This document shows positions 35,508 through 44,960 of a DNA stretch of 64,000 nucleotides, in pieces. Where the stretch lies: positions 186,001-250,000 of the forward strand of contig NZ_LMVM01000001.1 of assembly GCF_002287175.1 (NCBI RefSeq), read 5' to 3'. The DNA comes from Methanobacterium bryantii. GTDB lineage: Archaea; Methanobacteriota; Methanobacteria; Methanobacteriales; Methanobacteriaceae. The notes under the pieces were generated by a model, which saw only the letters and a program-made list of their open reading frames with translations, was not told the origin of the DNA and searched no databases. Positions within the stretch are counted from its first letter, which is position 1. Every line of letters starts with the position of its first letter. The position numbers and the translations under genes are program-made.

Positions 35508-36040
35508 TTAAGGGTGATATTCCTCAATTATTCCATCATAGTTATTTGCACTCTCTACAATTGGGCCTTTAACTGCAAAAACAAATCAAATGTTACTTCA
35601 TCTTATAGAAAGTAATTTATCATTTTTTTTAACATCAAAGCATTTTGCTGTTTCTTCAGGCAGTTTTAAAATTCCATTGGTGTTGATATTAACCCAGCAG
35701 TAGTGCCTCCCTTTGTATTTTACGCATTTTCCTTCAGGCAGCGAATAATCCTCAATGTTGGGATAATCTGTTAGTAGTCCTTTCATTATGGACTGTTTTA
35801 TTAGGCCTAATCTGGATACAACAAATCCTCCGGATGTTTTACTTCCAGATATAATTATCAATTTTCCTTCTTTAAGCAGATCATACTCCAAAATAATTTC
35901 ATCAGGAATTTTTATGTGTAGATCTCCGCTAATGGGTGACCATCCAAAAATGTATTTTCCGCCTTTGTTTATCTGAGGCCTGCAAAATCTATCAAAATTT
36001 TAGATTTTGCGGTTCAGGAAACTTGAGTTTCCTTCAACAA
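35508..36040 (-). pseudogene. Broken conserved archaeal gene with two UGA codons and a palindrome at its start
   Basis: The minus strand encodes FCRPQINKGGKYIFGWSPI, then EGKLIIISGSKTSGGF, CVKYKGRHYCWVNI and LLSIR; after LLSIR come TGA (35598-35600), SNI, a second TGA (35586-35588), then FVFAVKGPIVES and a normal stop at 35508. Both TGAs are where I would expect Gly or Ala in an otherwise continuous frame. At the 5' end an AGGAG site (36050-36054) is followed by a palindrome (35982-36030) carrying an in-frame TAA (36000-36002). The family, seen in other methanogens and anaerobes, is uncharacterised, perhaps AbrB-like at the C-terminus. It followed the HEAT gene directly. Confidence 0.6.
35982..36030. 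repeat. Palindromic element at the start of a broken gene (copy F)
   Basis: GCAAAATCTA (35982-35991) pairs perfectly with TAGATTTTGC (36001-36010); a second hairpin pairs GGAAACT with AGTTTCC at about 36017-36032. It sits between the ribosome site and the first recognisable codons of the gene at 35508-36040 and introduces an in-frame stop. Confidence 0.5.
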
Positions 36041-36042
36041 AT

Positions 36043-36708
36043 TTAATCTCCTTTTAAATTTTTTTCTATTGTTTTTATTGCTCCATTAGAATGGACTCTG
36101 GTCACATGATACGCATCATTTAATTTTGTCTTTAATTTTGGAATTGAGTTTTTAACCAGTTCTGGCCTATTTTTACCCATAACTCTGAAAAATTCTGGAG
36201 CTTCGCTGCGAACTTTTTTATCTGCATCGTTTAATAATTCTTCATAAATATGAATGTAGTTTCTGAACAAATCTGGTTTTGTATTTCCTATATTTTCCGA
36301 CGCCCATATCATACTAACACGAACTTCAGGGCATTGATCATCGTGTTTATCAATAATTTTATCAATGTGTTCTTCTATTAGCTCGGGTTTTGCTCTACCA
36401 ATCCATCCTAATGCAAAAAGAGCATATTCTCGTATCTGATCATTTGAATGGTTCACAAGGTTAAAAAGTCTTGAAATTGAATGTGTATACCATTCTGGCT
36501 TCTTTTTACCGATTATACCTGCTGACCAGCAGGCATATGCACATATCTCTTGATTTTCATGATATAATTTTTCGGTAAGATGTGATCTGTATTTTTCAAC
36601 AATCAATGGATTTTTAGAAGCCATGCGAGAAATTTTTTTAAATGCTTTTAATGATTCAATATCATTGGGACCATTTAAACTATTGATTAAATTCAGTATA
36701 TTTTCCAT
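36043..36708 (-). CDS. HEAT-repeat protein
   Basis: A 221-residue alpha-solenoid with about five HEAT-like repeats of 36-38 residues, each with a P-x-L or KPE lead-in (KKPEWYTHSISRLFNLV, AKPELIEEHIDKII, TKPDLFRNYIHIYEELL, NRPELVKNSIPKLKTKL). Predicted to be a cytoplasmic interaction scaffold. AGGTAG lies before ATG 36708. It is followed directly by the broken gene at 35508, whose ribosome site overlaps its stop. Confidence 0.7.
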   Translation of the reverse strand: MENILNLINSLNGPNDIESLKAFKKISRMASKNPLIVEKYRSHLTEKLYHENQEICAYACWSAGIIGKKKPEWYTHSISRLFNLVNHSNDQIREYALFALGWIGRAKPELIEEHIDKIIDKHDDQCPEVRVSMIWASENIGNTKPDLFRNYIHIYEELLNDADKKVRSEAPEFFRVMGKNRPELVKNSIPKLKTKLNDAYHVTRVHSNGAIKTIEKNLKGD

Positions 36709-36807
36709 AAAATACTACCTGCAACATAATGGATTTTTAATTCAATGTCTTTATAACTGAACAGTATTCCTAATCACAATAGCTGAAATAAAAAATGTAG
36801 ATAACAT

Positions 36808-37146
36808 TTATTCAGGGATATAATCCTCTCTAACAGGTGAAAATATTTCAACAGCGACTGAATCTTCAATTGTCTCTGCACCGTGCACTGCATCCCCTGG
36901 AATTGCCCAGCTGTCCCCAGGTTTTATATCATGCCTTTCGCCGTTGATAATCAGTATTATGTGGCCTGATACTAGATAACCAGTCTGCTCTTCAGGGTGG
37001 CTGTGTGCAGGCAGTATTTTTCCTTTTTCTAATTTAAATTCAGTTAAAAGTGTATTATCTCCATAAACAAGTGTTTTTCGTTTTATGCCGTCAAAAACAT
37101 TTATATAACCGTCTTTTCCTGTTTTTCCAACTTTGTATGTTGACAT
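36808..37146 (-). CDS. Cupin domain protein
   Basis: A 112-residue single-domain cupin. HSHPEEQTGYLVSGHIILIING is cupin motif 1 (metal-binding HxH and E), and PGDSWAIPGDAVHGAETIED is motif 2. Small cupins bind metals or small ligands and range from enzymes to sensors; no role can be assigned. GAGGAAC precedes ATG. It sits between two HEAT-repeat genes on the same strand. Confidence 0.82.
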   Translation of the reverse strand: MSTYKVGKTGKDGYINVFDGIKRKTLVYGDNTLLTEFKLEKGKILPAHSHPEEQTGYLVSGHIILIINGERHDIKPGDSWAIPGDAVHGAETIEDSVAVEIFSPVREDYIPE

Positions 37147-37181
37147 GTTTGTTCCTCGTGTGTTATAAATTTCTGGATATT

Positions 37182-37997
37182 TTAAAGATTTTCAAGATTA
37201 ATTAACGCATTTTTTGCTGCCTTTTTAATTTCAGGGTGATCATTCTTTTCTAATTTACAAAGTGCATCCACAACATCCTGCCTGTTGATACTTATCTGGC
37301 CTAAAGTTCTTGCAGATTCCCAGATAATTGCAGCGTCATAATCTTTTTCTAAAATATTTAGCAGTGGTGGCAGCGCTTCAAAGCTATGTTTGAATCCACT
37401 TAAAGACCTGATTATTTTCCACAAAGTAATTTCATTATTTGAATCAAGGCCATTAATCAGTACAGGCAGTGCACTTTTATCGCAGGTCTTAGCTGCTATC
37501 CCACCCAAAGCATCAACTGCCTGTTGTGAGATATAATCATCCTGTTTTTCCATTACTTCAATTAGATATGGTGTAGCTGGTTTTCCAATTTTGACAATTG
37601 TCCTTGCGGCCATATCGCGTGCCAGTGGAAAACTTTTCTTTTTAAAATATTTCTCGGGTAGTTCTTTTTCCTGATTATTTCCAATCTGGCCCAGCAATTT
37701 GATTAATGGGGGAACTGCTGTTTTTCCCATTTTGCCCAACGCTTCAGACATGGTAATTCGTGAATAAAGCGCTTTTTCTTTCTTTAAAGAGTCACATAAT
37801 GGCAATATTCCTTTTTCATCTCTTCTATTTCCTAATATTGTTGCAGCAATTGTTCTTTCTTGAGGGTTGTCGTTATTTAACATTTCAATTAAATGTTCTG
37901 CCTCAAATTCAACATATGCTCCAAGCTCTTCCGATGAAATCTGACCTCTTTTTCTTTGGGCCTGTTTCATTTTATCTTCAGTTGCCATTGTAATCAT
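37182..37997 (-). CDS. HEAT-repeat protein
   Basis: A 271-residue solenoid with repeated pairs of helices (ERTIAATILGNRRDEKGILPLCDSL, MSEALGKMGKTAVPPLIKLL, ARTIVKIGKPATPYLIEVM, AVDALGGIA), the phycobilisome-lyase-like PBS/HEAT type. ATG 37997 and ATG 37988 are both possible; neither has a strong ribosome site. It may form an operon with the cupin and second HEAT protein downstream. Confidence 0.75.
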   Translation of the reverse strand: MITMATEDKMKQAQRKRGQISSEELGAYVEFEAEHLIEMLNNDNPQERTIAATILGNRRDEKGILPLCDSLKKEKALYSRITMSEALGKMGKTAVPPLIKLLGQIGNNQEKELPEKYFKKKSFPLARDMAARTIVKIGKPATPYLIEVMEKQDDYISQQAVDALGGIAAKTCDKSALPVLINGLDSNNEITLWKIIRSLSGFKHSFEALPPLLNILEKDYDAAIIWESARTLGQISINRQDVVDALCKLEKNDHPEIKKAAKNALINLENL

Positions 37998-38160
37998 TAT
38001 TATTTGGTGGTATCTATAAAATTTATTTTAGATTTGCACCTGCTTACAGCACATGGAATACGTGCTGCTTCATAGAGTTATGTTTGCATGTAGTAAAATT
38101 TGAGAATTTCAAACTGCAGAATCTGATGAGACATTTAAAATAGCAAGTTTAATTTATTAA

Positions 38161-38721
38161 TTATTTTAACTGCTTCCATTCTTTCCTGAGTAATGCGTAA
38201 ATATGTTCGCTCCAATACCTGTTGTTCCAGTATCCATATTCTCTAAGAGTTCCTTCTTTCCTGAAACCAAGTTTTTCAAGTACATTAACGGATCGTGATG
38301 CTTCTGGGACAACATATGCTTCAATACGGTTTAAAAGCGTTTCTTTAAATCCAAATCTGATCACTTCTTTCAAGGCTTCAGTAGCGTATCCTTTTCCCCA
38401 GTATCCTTGACCTAATTCGTATCCAATTTCTCCCCTAGAGCTTCTTTTAATCCATGTGTTAAAACCACAGGTCCCAATAAGGGCATTATCTTCTTTTCGG
38501 ATTATACCCCATCTAATACCTTCCTTATTTTTAAACAGGTTGTTTAAAAAGTTAATCATATAGGTGGCCTGTTCAATATTTACAAAAGAGTTCATATTCA
38601 TATATTTTGTAACTTCATCATCTGACCAGAATTTGAATAATGTTTCTGCATCTTTGCTGGTCATTTTTCGTAAAATTAATCTTTTTGTAGATAATTTTGG
38701 AAATCCGGGTCTTATTCTCAC
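38161..38721 (-). CDS. GNAT family acetyltransferase (RimJ/RimL-like)
   Basis: A protein of about 186 residues: LSTKRLILRKMTSKDAETLF is the RimJ/L-type start, IGYELGQGYWGKGYATEAL contains the acetyl-CoA loop (GYWGKGYA), and RIEAYVVPEASRSVNVLEKLGFRKEG is the terminal signature. GAGGG abuts an ATG at 38730, so the GTG nine bases on (38721) is the better-spaced start. Relatives acetylate ribosomal protein N-termini or small amines. Confidence 0.85.
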   Translation of the reverse strand: MRIRPGFPKLSTKRLILRKMTSKDAETLFKFWSDDEVTKYMNMNSFVNIEQATYMINFLNNLFKNKEGIRWGIIRKEDNALIGTCGFNTWIKRSSRGEIGYELGQGYWGKGYATEALKEVIRFGFKETLLNRIEAYVVPEASRSVNVLEKLGFRKEGTLREYGYWNNRYWSEHIYALLRKEWKQLK

Positions 38722-38886
38722 GTTTTTCATCCCTCAACTTTTATAAAATTAATCAATTTTAAAATTAATCTGTGTATATTTATTGATTTTAACCTATAGA
38801 AATTTATTGATGGAACTTAAGCTAGTTAAATCTTACTATTTTTATTATATTCTAATATTTTGGATATACGATCTGATTTAACATTT

Positions 38887-39516
38887 CTATTCCATGATTT
38901 TTACAACAATATCGGCTATTACATGGCCGAGTTTAACATGTTCCCCGACATCCAGATGAATTCCATCTAAGTCGCTTGCTACAACCACTTCTGAAGAGTC
39001 TAAGAAATGAACATTATGTTCTTCAGCTACCTGCTTGTAATATTGGCCTAATAGACGTGATTTAGTTTTTCCACTTTCAAATTCCTCAGCAAAATTGGAT
39101 AGTTCTGTAATTATCGGTGGAGCAACTAATAACAATTCTGGTGCATTTTCATGGGGACCTGCTTCACTTTTAAGGATTAAATCCACCAGAACACGGATAC
39201 TGCGGGCAATTTCTGTAACGGAAAGAGAAAAGCGCGTCTTAAGGTCATTGGTGCCTAAAAATAATATTACAAGATCAACGGGTCTGTGGGATGCAAGACA
39301 TGGTATAAGGTACTTCATTCCATTCTTATAGCCCCCATGTAGTGGGTCGTCCCATAATGTTGTTCTACCATTCAGTCCTTCTTCAATTACAAAATAATTA
39401 CTGCTTAAATCGTTCCTTAAAACTCCGGGCCACCGTTTGTCTCTTGCAATACGCTTGCCAGTTGCAGGATCATAGCCCCATGTAAGTGAATCACCATAAC
39501 AAAGAATAGTTTTCAT
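38887..39516 (-). CDS. SGNH/GDSL-family hydrolase
   Basis: A 209-residue esterase-like protein with LCYGDSLTWG (block I, catalytic Ser), LNGRTT (block II Gly), LGTNDLK (block III Asn) and DGIHLDVGEH (block V, DxxH). Similar to arylesterases that act on short acyl or acetyl esters. ATG 39516 follows GAGGAC; the frame extends upstream to 39564 without a ribosome site. No signal peptide. Confidence 0.85.
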   Translation of the reverse strand: MKTILCYGDSLTWGYDPATGKRIARDKRWPGVLRNDLSSNYFVIEEGLNGRTTLWDDPLHGGYKNGMKYLIPCLASHRPVDLVILFLGTNDLKTRFSLSVTEIARSIRVLVDLILKSEAGPHENAPELLLVAPPIITELSNFAEEFESGKTKSRLLGQYYKQVAEEHNVHFLDSSEVVVASDLDGIHLDVGEHVKLGHVIADIVVKIME

Positions 39517-39593
39517 AAATAGTCCTCTGTTGTTTTTATAGTTATAATGCATATAATAGTTCATTTTTATAAATTCAAATATTAATATGGAAA

Positions 39594-40484
39594 TTACAGT
39601 GATAACATATGTTTTATATATTTTCCAGCATTTCTGGTGGCATTTTGCCCTTCTTCAATACATGATGAAAAAATTTGAAAACTGTGAAACATGTCTTTCC
39701 AGAGTTCAAAAGTCACTTCAACATTAGAATCAACTGCTTTTTCATAAAATTTTATAATATCGTCCAATAACAGTTCATGGCTGCCAACCTGAATCATTAA
39801 TGGAGGTAATCCATGTAAATCTGCATAAATTGGTGAAGCTAAAGGTTGAGTTAGGCTGTTACCTTTTAAATAGATTCTTCTTGATTTTTCAAGCCTTTCT
39901 TGTGTAATCCAGTCTTTTCCTTTATTTGTTACCATGGAATGACCTTCAAATAGCATATCAACTAAGGGTGACATGCATACTGCGGCTCTTGGAAGCTCAA
40001 CTTCATTATCTCGTAGAGATAAAAGCGTAGATAATGCTAAAGTTCCACCAGCAGATATCCCTGCAATAATAATTTGGGAGGCTTCTATTCCATTCTTTAA
40101 GAGCCATAAATATGACATTAAGCAGTCTTCTACAGCATCAGGAAATTTATGTTCTGGTGCAAGCCTGTAATCAATGCTAAAAACACAGAAACCTGATTCA
40201 CGAGATAGTTTCCCGCACAAGTCAAGGTGATCCTTTGTAGAGCCTGCTGTAAAGCTGCCTCCATGGAAAAACAGTATTATGTGGTCATCTTGAGCATTTT
40301 CAGCACAGATTTTAAATCCAGGGATATCGCTGACGTTTTGAATTTTCACATTAAGCTCATGTTTAGAACTGAACTTAAGGTATAACTGTTCAAAATCTTT
40401 TCTTAACTGAAATATGTTCCCTTGACTTAAAGAAATGCTTTTATTGATAACATTCAGTACTTCTTCAGCTTGCTTATTATTCAT
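39594..40484 (-). CDS. Alpha/beta hydrolase (hormone-sensitive-lipase family)
   Basis: A 296-residue enzyme with the HSL oxyanion motif HGGSFTAGS (about residues 74-82) and nucleophile elbow GISAGGTLAL (about 143-152); Asp and His are probably in VGSHELLLDD and DMFHSFQIFSS. The family hydrolyses carboxyl esters. AAGGGAC precedes ATG. The SGNH hydrolase gene follows on the same strand 78 bp away. Confidence 0.85.
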   Translation of the reverse strand: MNNKQAEEVLNVINKSISLSQGNIFQLRKDFEQLYLKFSSKHELNVKIQNVSDIPGFKICAENAQDDHIILFFHGGSFTAGSTKDHLDLCGKLSRESGFCVFSIDYRLAPEHKFPDAVEDCLMSYLWLLKNGIEASQIIIAGISAGGTLALSTLLSLRDNEVELPRAAVCMSPLVDMLFEGHSMVTNKGKDWITQERLEKSRRIYLKGNSLTQPLASPIYADLHGLPPLMIQVGSHELLLDDIIKFYEKAVDSNVEVTFELWKDMFHSFQIFSSCIEEGQNATRNAGKYIKHMLSL

Positions 40485-40626
40485 GATAGTCCCTTTTTAT
40501 GATAAATGTTTTATTATCCTTACTAAATTTTAAATTTAATATAATTAATTTGGATTTAATTTAAAAAATACTTTTTCAGTTACTTCACTATCCTATGGGT
40601 AACTATTTAAAAAATTATATAAAATC

Positions 40627-40667
40627 GATATATCAAATCATTAGTATCAAAAAATGATATATCAAAT
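40627..40667 (+). promoter_or_regulatory. Direct repeat GATATATCAAAT, candidate PadR operator
   Basis: The identical 12-mer GATATATCAAAT occurs at 40627-40638 and 40656-40667, and a partial copy (GATATTT) follows at 40671. Each contains the palindrome GATATATC. They lie 35-75 bp before the padR-like gene and overlap its likely TATA region. Autoregulation is an inference. Confidence 0.45.
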
Positions 40668-40702
40668 TTTGATATTTAACCGGGAATAAAGGAGTTAATT
40701 TC

Positions 40703-41098
40703 ATGGAAGAACATATGCAAATCTTTAAAAGTTTGTCTAAATATGAAAGAAAACTTATTAAAGGTTTAATGAGGAGTTTCAGCAATATCATGATTTTATG
40801 GCTTATTAACAAAAAGAGGATGCATGGATATGAGATAATGACTGCACTTAGTAATTCTAACCCTTATGAGAATAAAATGCCAAGTAGCAGTAAAATTTAC
40901 CCTGTACTGCATGATTTAGAAAGTAACGGACTAATAAAAGGATCTTGGGAACATCAGGGAAAAAGAAAAGTGAAGTATTATGTGATGACTGATGAAGGTA
41001 GAAATTTCATTTTAAGTTTTAAAAAACTTTCTGAACATGTTAAAAAGGATCATGCTAATATCTGGACAGAATTTCAAGAATATATGGGTTCTGTTTAA
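40703..41098 (+). CDS. PadR family transcriptional regulator (short)
   Basis: A 131-residue winged-helix protein: ILWLINKKRMHGYEIMTAL followed by SSSKIYPVLHDLESNGLIKGSWEHQGKRKVKYYVMTDEG, the PadR helix-turn-helix and wing. Short type without the long C-terminal dimerisation domain. GGAG lies eight bases before the ATG. It is divergent from the alpha/beta hydrolase gene, a likely target along with itself. Confidence 0.85.
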   Translation: MEEHMQIFKSLSKYERKLIKGLMRSFSNIMILWLINKKRMHGYEIMTALSNSNPYENKMPSSSKIYPVLHDLESNGLIKGSWEHQGKRKVKYYVMTDEGRNFILSFKKLSEHVKKDHANIWTEFQEYMGSV

Positions 41099-41244
41099 CA
41101 GATAGTCAAAAATTAAAATTGGCGAAATGTATTTTCAATTTCACTTATGAATCATAATTTAGGTAAATGCTATCAAATAATTTTAAAGATACTTTCCATA
41201 TGCTCTCATTACTTTTTTATTAAGGTAAGTGGATATATAAGATC

Positions 41245-42411
41245 ATGATAAAGGGCAAGGAAGCCTACCTCAAAAGGCTCACAGCGAACATCAATATGAA
41301 ATCAGTTGATGTAGGAAAGGAACTCGATGGAACTACACCTCCTTCAGTATTCATTGGCAGTTGGAACTATCCCAAAGTCTATGCTGGCCCAATGATTGCT
41401 CCAATACAGGGTGATATATCAATTATGGACAGTCCAGAATCATGGATACCCAACCAGACAACTCAGGAAGAGATTATAGGCTACAGGTTGAATTTAGTAC
41501 GTGGTAAACAAACTGTAGGAATACAGGACTTCAATAATTCTTTTGTTGAGAAATTACAGGAGATTTCCCTTGCATCCACTTCAATTGAAAGCGAGGCTGA
41601 ATTTGGAAGCCGCCCAAAGGGTCTTTCATTCAGCGATGAAACAGCGCCCCACGGCCCAAGTGCTTTAATTGAAAAATTTGATATAGATGCAGTTAAATGG
41701 GACCGCCAGCTGGAAAAAGTGTACTATGACACTGATTTTAAGGCAGCTGCAGCCACAGTTGACCTCCACAGCAAAGGGGTTCCCTTTTCAAGTATCCAGA
41801 AGGCATTTTCTGTGGGAACAATGGGGGTTGAAAAAAACAGGAAATTAGTCCCTACACGGTGGTCAATTACAGCCTGTGATACAATTATAGCAGATAATTT
41901 GCTTCGAGAAGTCCGGCATTATGATATACTGGATACTTACAGAGTATATGAATTCAGCAGCCTCAACAATTATTATGCTGTGTTGTTACTCCCAATGGAA
42001 TGGCAGTATGAATGGATTGAAGCGTTCATGCATGTTATGGGCCGTGAAGAGCTGATATTTGCAGACCATGAGTTAAACGGTGGTAAAAAAGAATATTCAT
42101 GTGTAGGTGGATGCTATTATACTTGTAAGATGGCAGTCCTTGAAGCCCTTGCCCGTGAGAAGAAACAAGCTGGTGCAATAGTGCTGAGGGAAGCTTACAA
42201 TGGATATGTACCTCTTGGAGTTTTCAACGTCAGGGAAAATGTGAGAAGTGCAATGGGTGAAATCCCAAGGGAATTTGAAGACATGAAAACAGCTCTTGCA
42301 TATATTGAAACTAAATTAAAGCTCCCTATGGAAAAATTTAAACAAACAAGTACCCTGCTGCAGGACCTCATGAGATCTAGGCAGATGACGTTAGATAACT
42401 TTTTCAGGTAA
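41245..42411 (+). CDS. nreA: NreA-type archaeal DNA repair protein with C-terminal PIP box
   Basis: A 388-residue member of the archaeal Nre family (DUF650/DUF651), implicated in DNA damage repair. Conserved segments include SVFIGSWNYPKVYAGPM, GSRPKGLSFSDETAPHGPSA, PTRWSITACDTIIAD and GGCYYTCKMAVLEAL. The C-terminus QMTLDNFF is a PCNA-interacting (PIP) motif. The N-terminal Cys-rich zinc finger that I recall for many relatives is absent; the protein begins MIKGKEAYLKR. No cysteine-coding sequence is evident in frame upstream. Confidence 0.85.
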   Translation: MIKGKEAYLKRLTANINMKSVDVGKELDGTTPPSVFIGSWNYPKVYAGPMIAPIQGDISIMDSPESWIPNQTTQEEIIGYRLNLVRGKQTVGIQDFNNSFVEKLQEISLASTSIESEAEFGSRPKGLSFSDETAPHGPSALIEKFDIDAVKWDRQLEKVYYDTDFKAAAATVDLHSKGVPFSSIQKAFSVGTMGVEKNRKLVPTRWSITACDTIIADNLLREVRHYDILDTYRVYEFSSLNNYYAVLLLPMEWQYEWIEAFMHVMGREELIFADHELNGGKKEYSCVGGCYYTCKMAVLEALAREKKQAGAIVLREAYNGYVPLGVFNVRENVRSAMGEIPREFEDMKTALAYIETKLKLPMEKFKQTSTLLQDLMRSRQMTLDNFFR

Positions 42412-42637
42412 TTTTAATTTAATTGATAGGTCCCACCAATTTCAAGGGGCACAAATTCGATATCTGACTTTTTTTAAATATTTTTTTGATTTGGAATTTG
42501 ATGGTGAGTTTAAATAATGTAATCTATAGGAAGGGTGTCTCTATAGGCCCTAGTTCTGTAAAATAGTTTTAAATCCTTAAAATAATATAAAAAAAGAAAT
42601 AATTAGAATTCAGCAAAAGTGCTGAATATATTTCAAT

Positions 42638-44181
42638 TTACTGGTAGTTTAAGGGATATTTTCCTGTTTTGAACTTGAAAGTATAAGCTGCCGCTAAATT
42701 GTTGTTAAAATTGTCTTTTATTGCTGTTTTTGGAATGTAAATTTGGTACCATGTGTATGAGTATCTTTTTGAGCTCATTTTGATGTAAAGTGTATTTCCT
42801 TTGATTGCTTTGCTGATTACGGCAGTTTTCCCTGTTTTCATGTTTTTAACATAGATTTTTGACCAGTATGTGCTTGCTTTTATGTTCTCGTTGAATTTAA
42901 TTGAGATAGTGGCTGTTCTTGAAAATCCTGCTGCATTGTTTTTTGGATTTGTTGAACTCACTTTAGGAGGAACTTTATCTATTATTTTAACTGATTTGAA
43001 TAATTGTTGAGCATCCAGTACAACTGAAACGTTAGCAGTGCCTCCAGTTGCGCTCTTTAATGTAGATTGTGCTATTCCTGCAGTAGTATAAGCTTTTGTG
43101 TTTATGGTTCCAAGAGTAGTGGTAAAAGTTACGGGTATTCCATTTGGTAAGTATGATTCTGTATGAAGCATTCCATAATTATCATACCTTAAGTCTGCAG
43201 TTATCATGGAGTTTGTATTAATTGGCACGGAACTTGAATTAACATTTAATTTGAGTACCAACCATTTAGCGACGGTAAAACCGTTCATTAAGGGGTATTT
43301 ATTATTTCCCCACCAGTTAAGTTCTGCATCTACTGTTCCACCGCTATTGTAGATAGTATTTCTACTATTTACAGAATTTACATTTCCATTCTCTATGATA
43401 TATGCATATTCAACAATCTGGTTGAAGTGAGCAGTCAAATTACCTTTATTGTAAATATCACTACCCCTGTCAGCAAGGTTATTTGTGAATGCACTGTTAG
43501 TAACTGTTAAATTGCAGGCATTGTAGATAGCACCACCATATGCAAAACCACCATAATTCGCCCTATTACCTGTGAAAACACTACTAATTACATTTAAAGT
43601 ACCTTCATTACGGATAGCACCGCCATAGTACTTTGCAGTATTGCCTGTGAAAATACAGCCAGCAATGCTTAGATGGCCTGTATTATAAATAGCACCAGCA
43701 TTTCCAATGTTATCCTTGAAAATACAATTCTTTACAGTTACGGTACCTCCATTATTTGAAATGGAGCCTGCTGATCCAGTGTAATTTTTATTTACAATTG
43801 TTAAATTTTGAATTATAACATTTAAACTGCTTTGAATTTTGAATATTGGCGCGTTATTGGTTCCATTTATAATGGTACTGCTTTTACTCTGCCCTTTTAT
43901 GGTCATGTCTTTGTTAATTATGATGTTGCATTCTCTGTAAACTCCATTTGCTATATTTACAGTTCCGCCGTTGGCTATGGTCCGTGTAGCATTTACTATT
44001 GTTCGTTTTGCAGTTGCCCATGAAAGTCCATCGTTTGCATCGTTTCCGTGTGAACCGTTCACGTAAATGACTGATGAACTGGCAGAAACTGCATTAACTG
44101 CTGATAATGTTATGAAAGTTAAGCTAAATAAAAAAACTAATATTATAAACTTGCTCGTGTATTTATGCCTTATTTTCCCAT
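42638..44181 (-). CDS. Adhesin-like secreted surface protein; signal-peptide frame offset by one base
   Basis: The continuous frame (42638-44062, 474 residues) has a right-handed beta-helix with GGAIYN, GGAIRN and FTGN repeats, an invasin/Big-like domain (VPVTFTTTLGTIN, about 300-350) and a C-terminal Big_5 domain (VPPKVSSTNPKNNAAGFSRTATISIKF). It follows VIYVNGSHGNDANDGLSWATA, the usual N-terminus of these proteins. Upstream in the same frame lies a signal peptide (FIILVFLFSLTFITLSAVNAVSA), but its only ATG (44179-44181) is one base out of frame across an A-tract at 44173-44176; one extra A would join them. Either phase variation, decay or a base-call error. Confidence 0.72.
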
Positions 44182-44345
44182 TAATTTTATCTATCCCCTT
44201 TTGTGTCTTAGAAAATAATTAGCAAATTATTACTAAATGGAGATATTAACATTAAATTGTTATTTAAAATTTACTATTTAATTTAATTGTTTTAAGTGGG
44301 ATGATAGTGATCAAATGTTTTAAAGCAATGTTAAAAATCATTTTA

Positions 44346-44882
44346 TCAATATTTTGGTTTTACAGGGACATAGAAATCAATTTCAGATTCAGGATTATCT
44401 AGTCCAAAGAACCGGTCTTTATCATATGCTAATGCCATGTATGGATGAGCTTCCTGGTAATCTGAGTTTGGGAGCCATTTATTCCAGATGTACTCCCCTC
44501 CTTGAGACATTTTTTCTCCTTTAAATGTGAAGACAGCATACTTTGTCATTGGGAATGTTTTACAAAACATTTCAAGGGGCATTTCTTCTATTTTCCTTAC
44601 TTCAATTCCAACATAAACGTAAAATTTCCCAGTTTCTTTATAGTCTTCAGGTTGAAGATGAACTTCATAGGCCCGGTCGTTAACCATTTTTTTTGGGAGT
44701 ATATCTCCATACTTCTCACATAACTTATAGAAACGATTCCAGAGCAATCCTATTTCATTTTCTACACTCCATTCTTCATTAGAATGAAATGGATCACCAT
44801 AATAAACGCACCCCATTAATTTAAGTATTTTTGAATCGATAATTTCTATTTTTAAAGGTTTTAAAGATTTATTTGAGGCCAT
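44346..44882 (-). CDS. GyrI-like effector-binding-domain protein
   Basis: A 178-residue single-domain protein with the GyrI-like/effector-binding fold: IGLLWNRFYKLCEKYG, FYVYVGIEVRKIEEMPLEMFCKTFPMTKYAVFTFKG and the closing IDFYVPVKPKY. Stand-alone members bind small hydrophobic ligands or hydrolyse reactive compounds. GGAAGT precedes ATG. The next gene downstream also contains a GyrI-like domain. Confidence 0.75.
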   Translation of the reverse strand: MASNKSLKPLKIEIIDSKILKLMGCVYYGDPFHSNEEWSVENEIGLLWNRFYKLCEKYGDILPKKMVNDRAYEVHLQPEDYKETGKFYVYVGIEVRKIEEMPLEMFCKTFPMTKYAVFTFKGEKMSQGGEYIWNKWLPNSDYQEAHPYMALAYDKDRFFGLDNPESEIDFYVPVKPKY

Positions 44883-44960
44883 ATTGATACTTCCGGAAAA
44901 AATATTTAATAATATCTTTAGGATGACCTCCTATTAATTATTGATGTCTCGGCTGACTGT

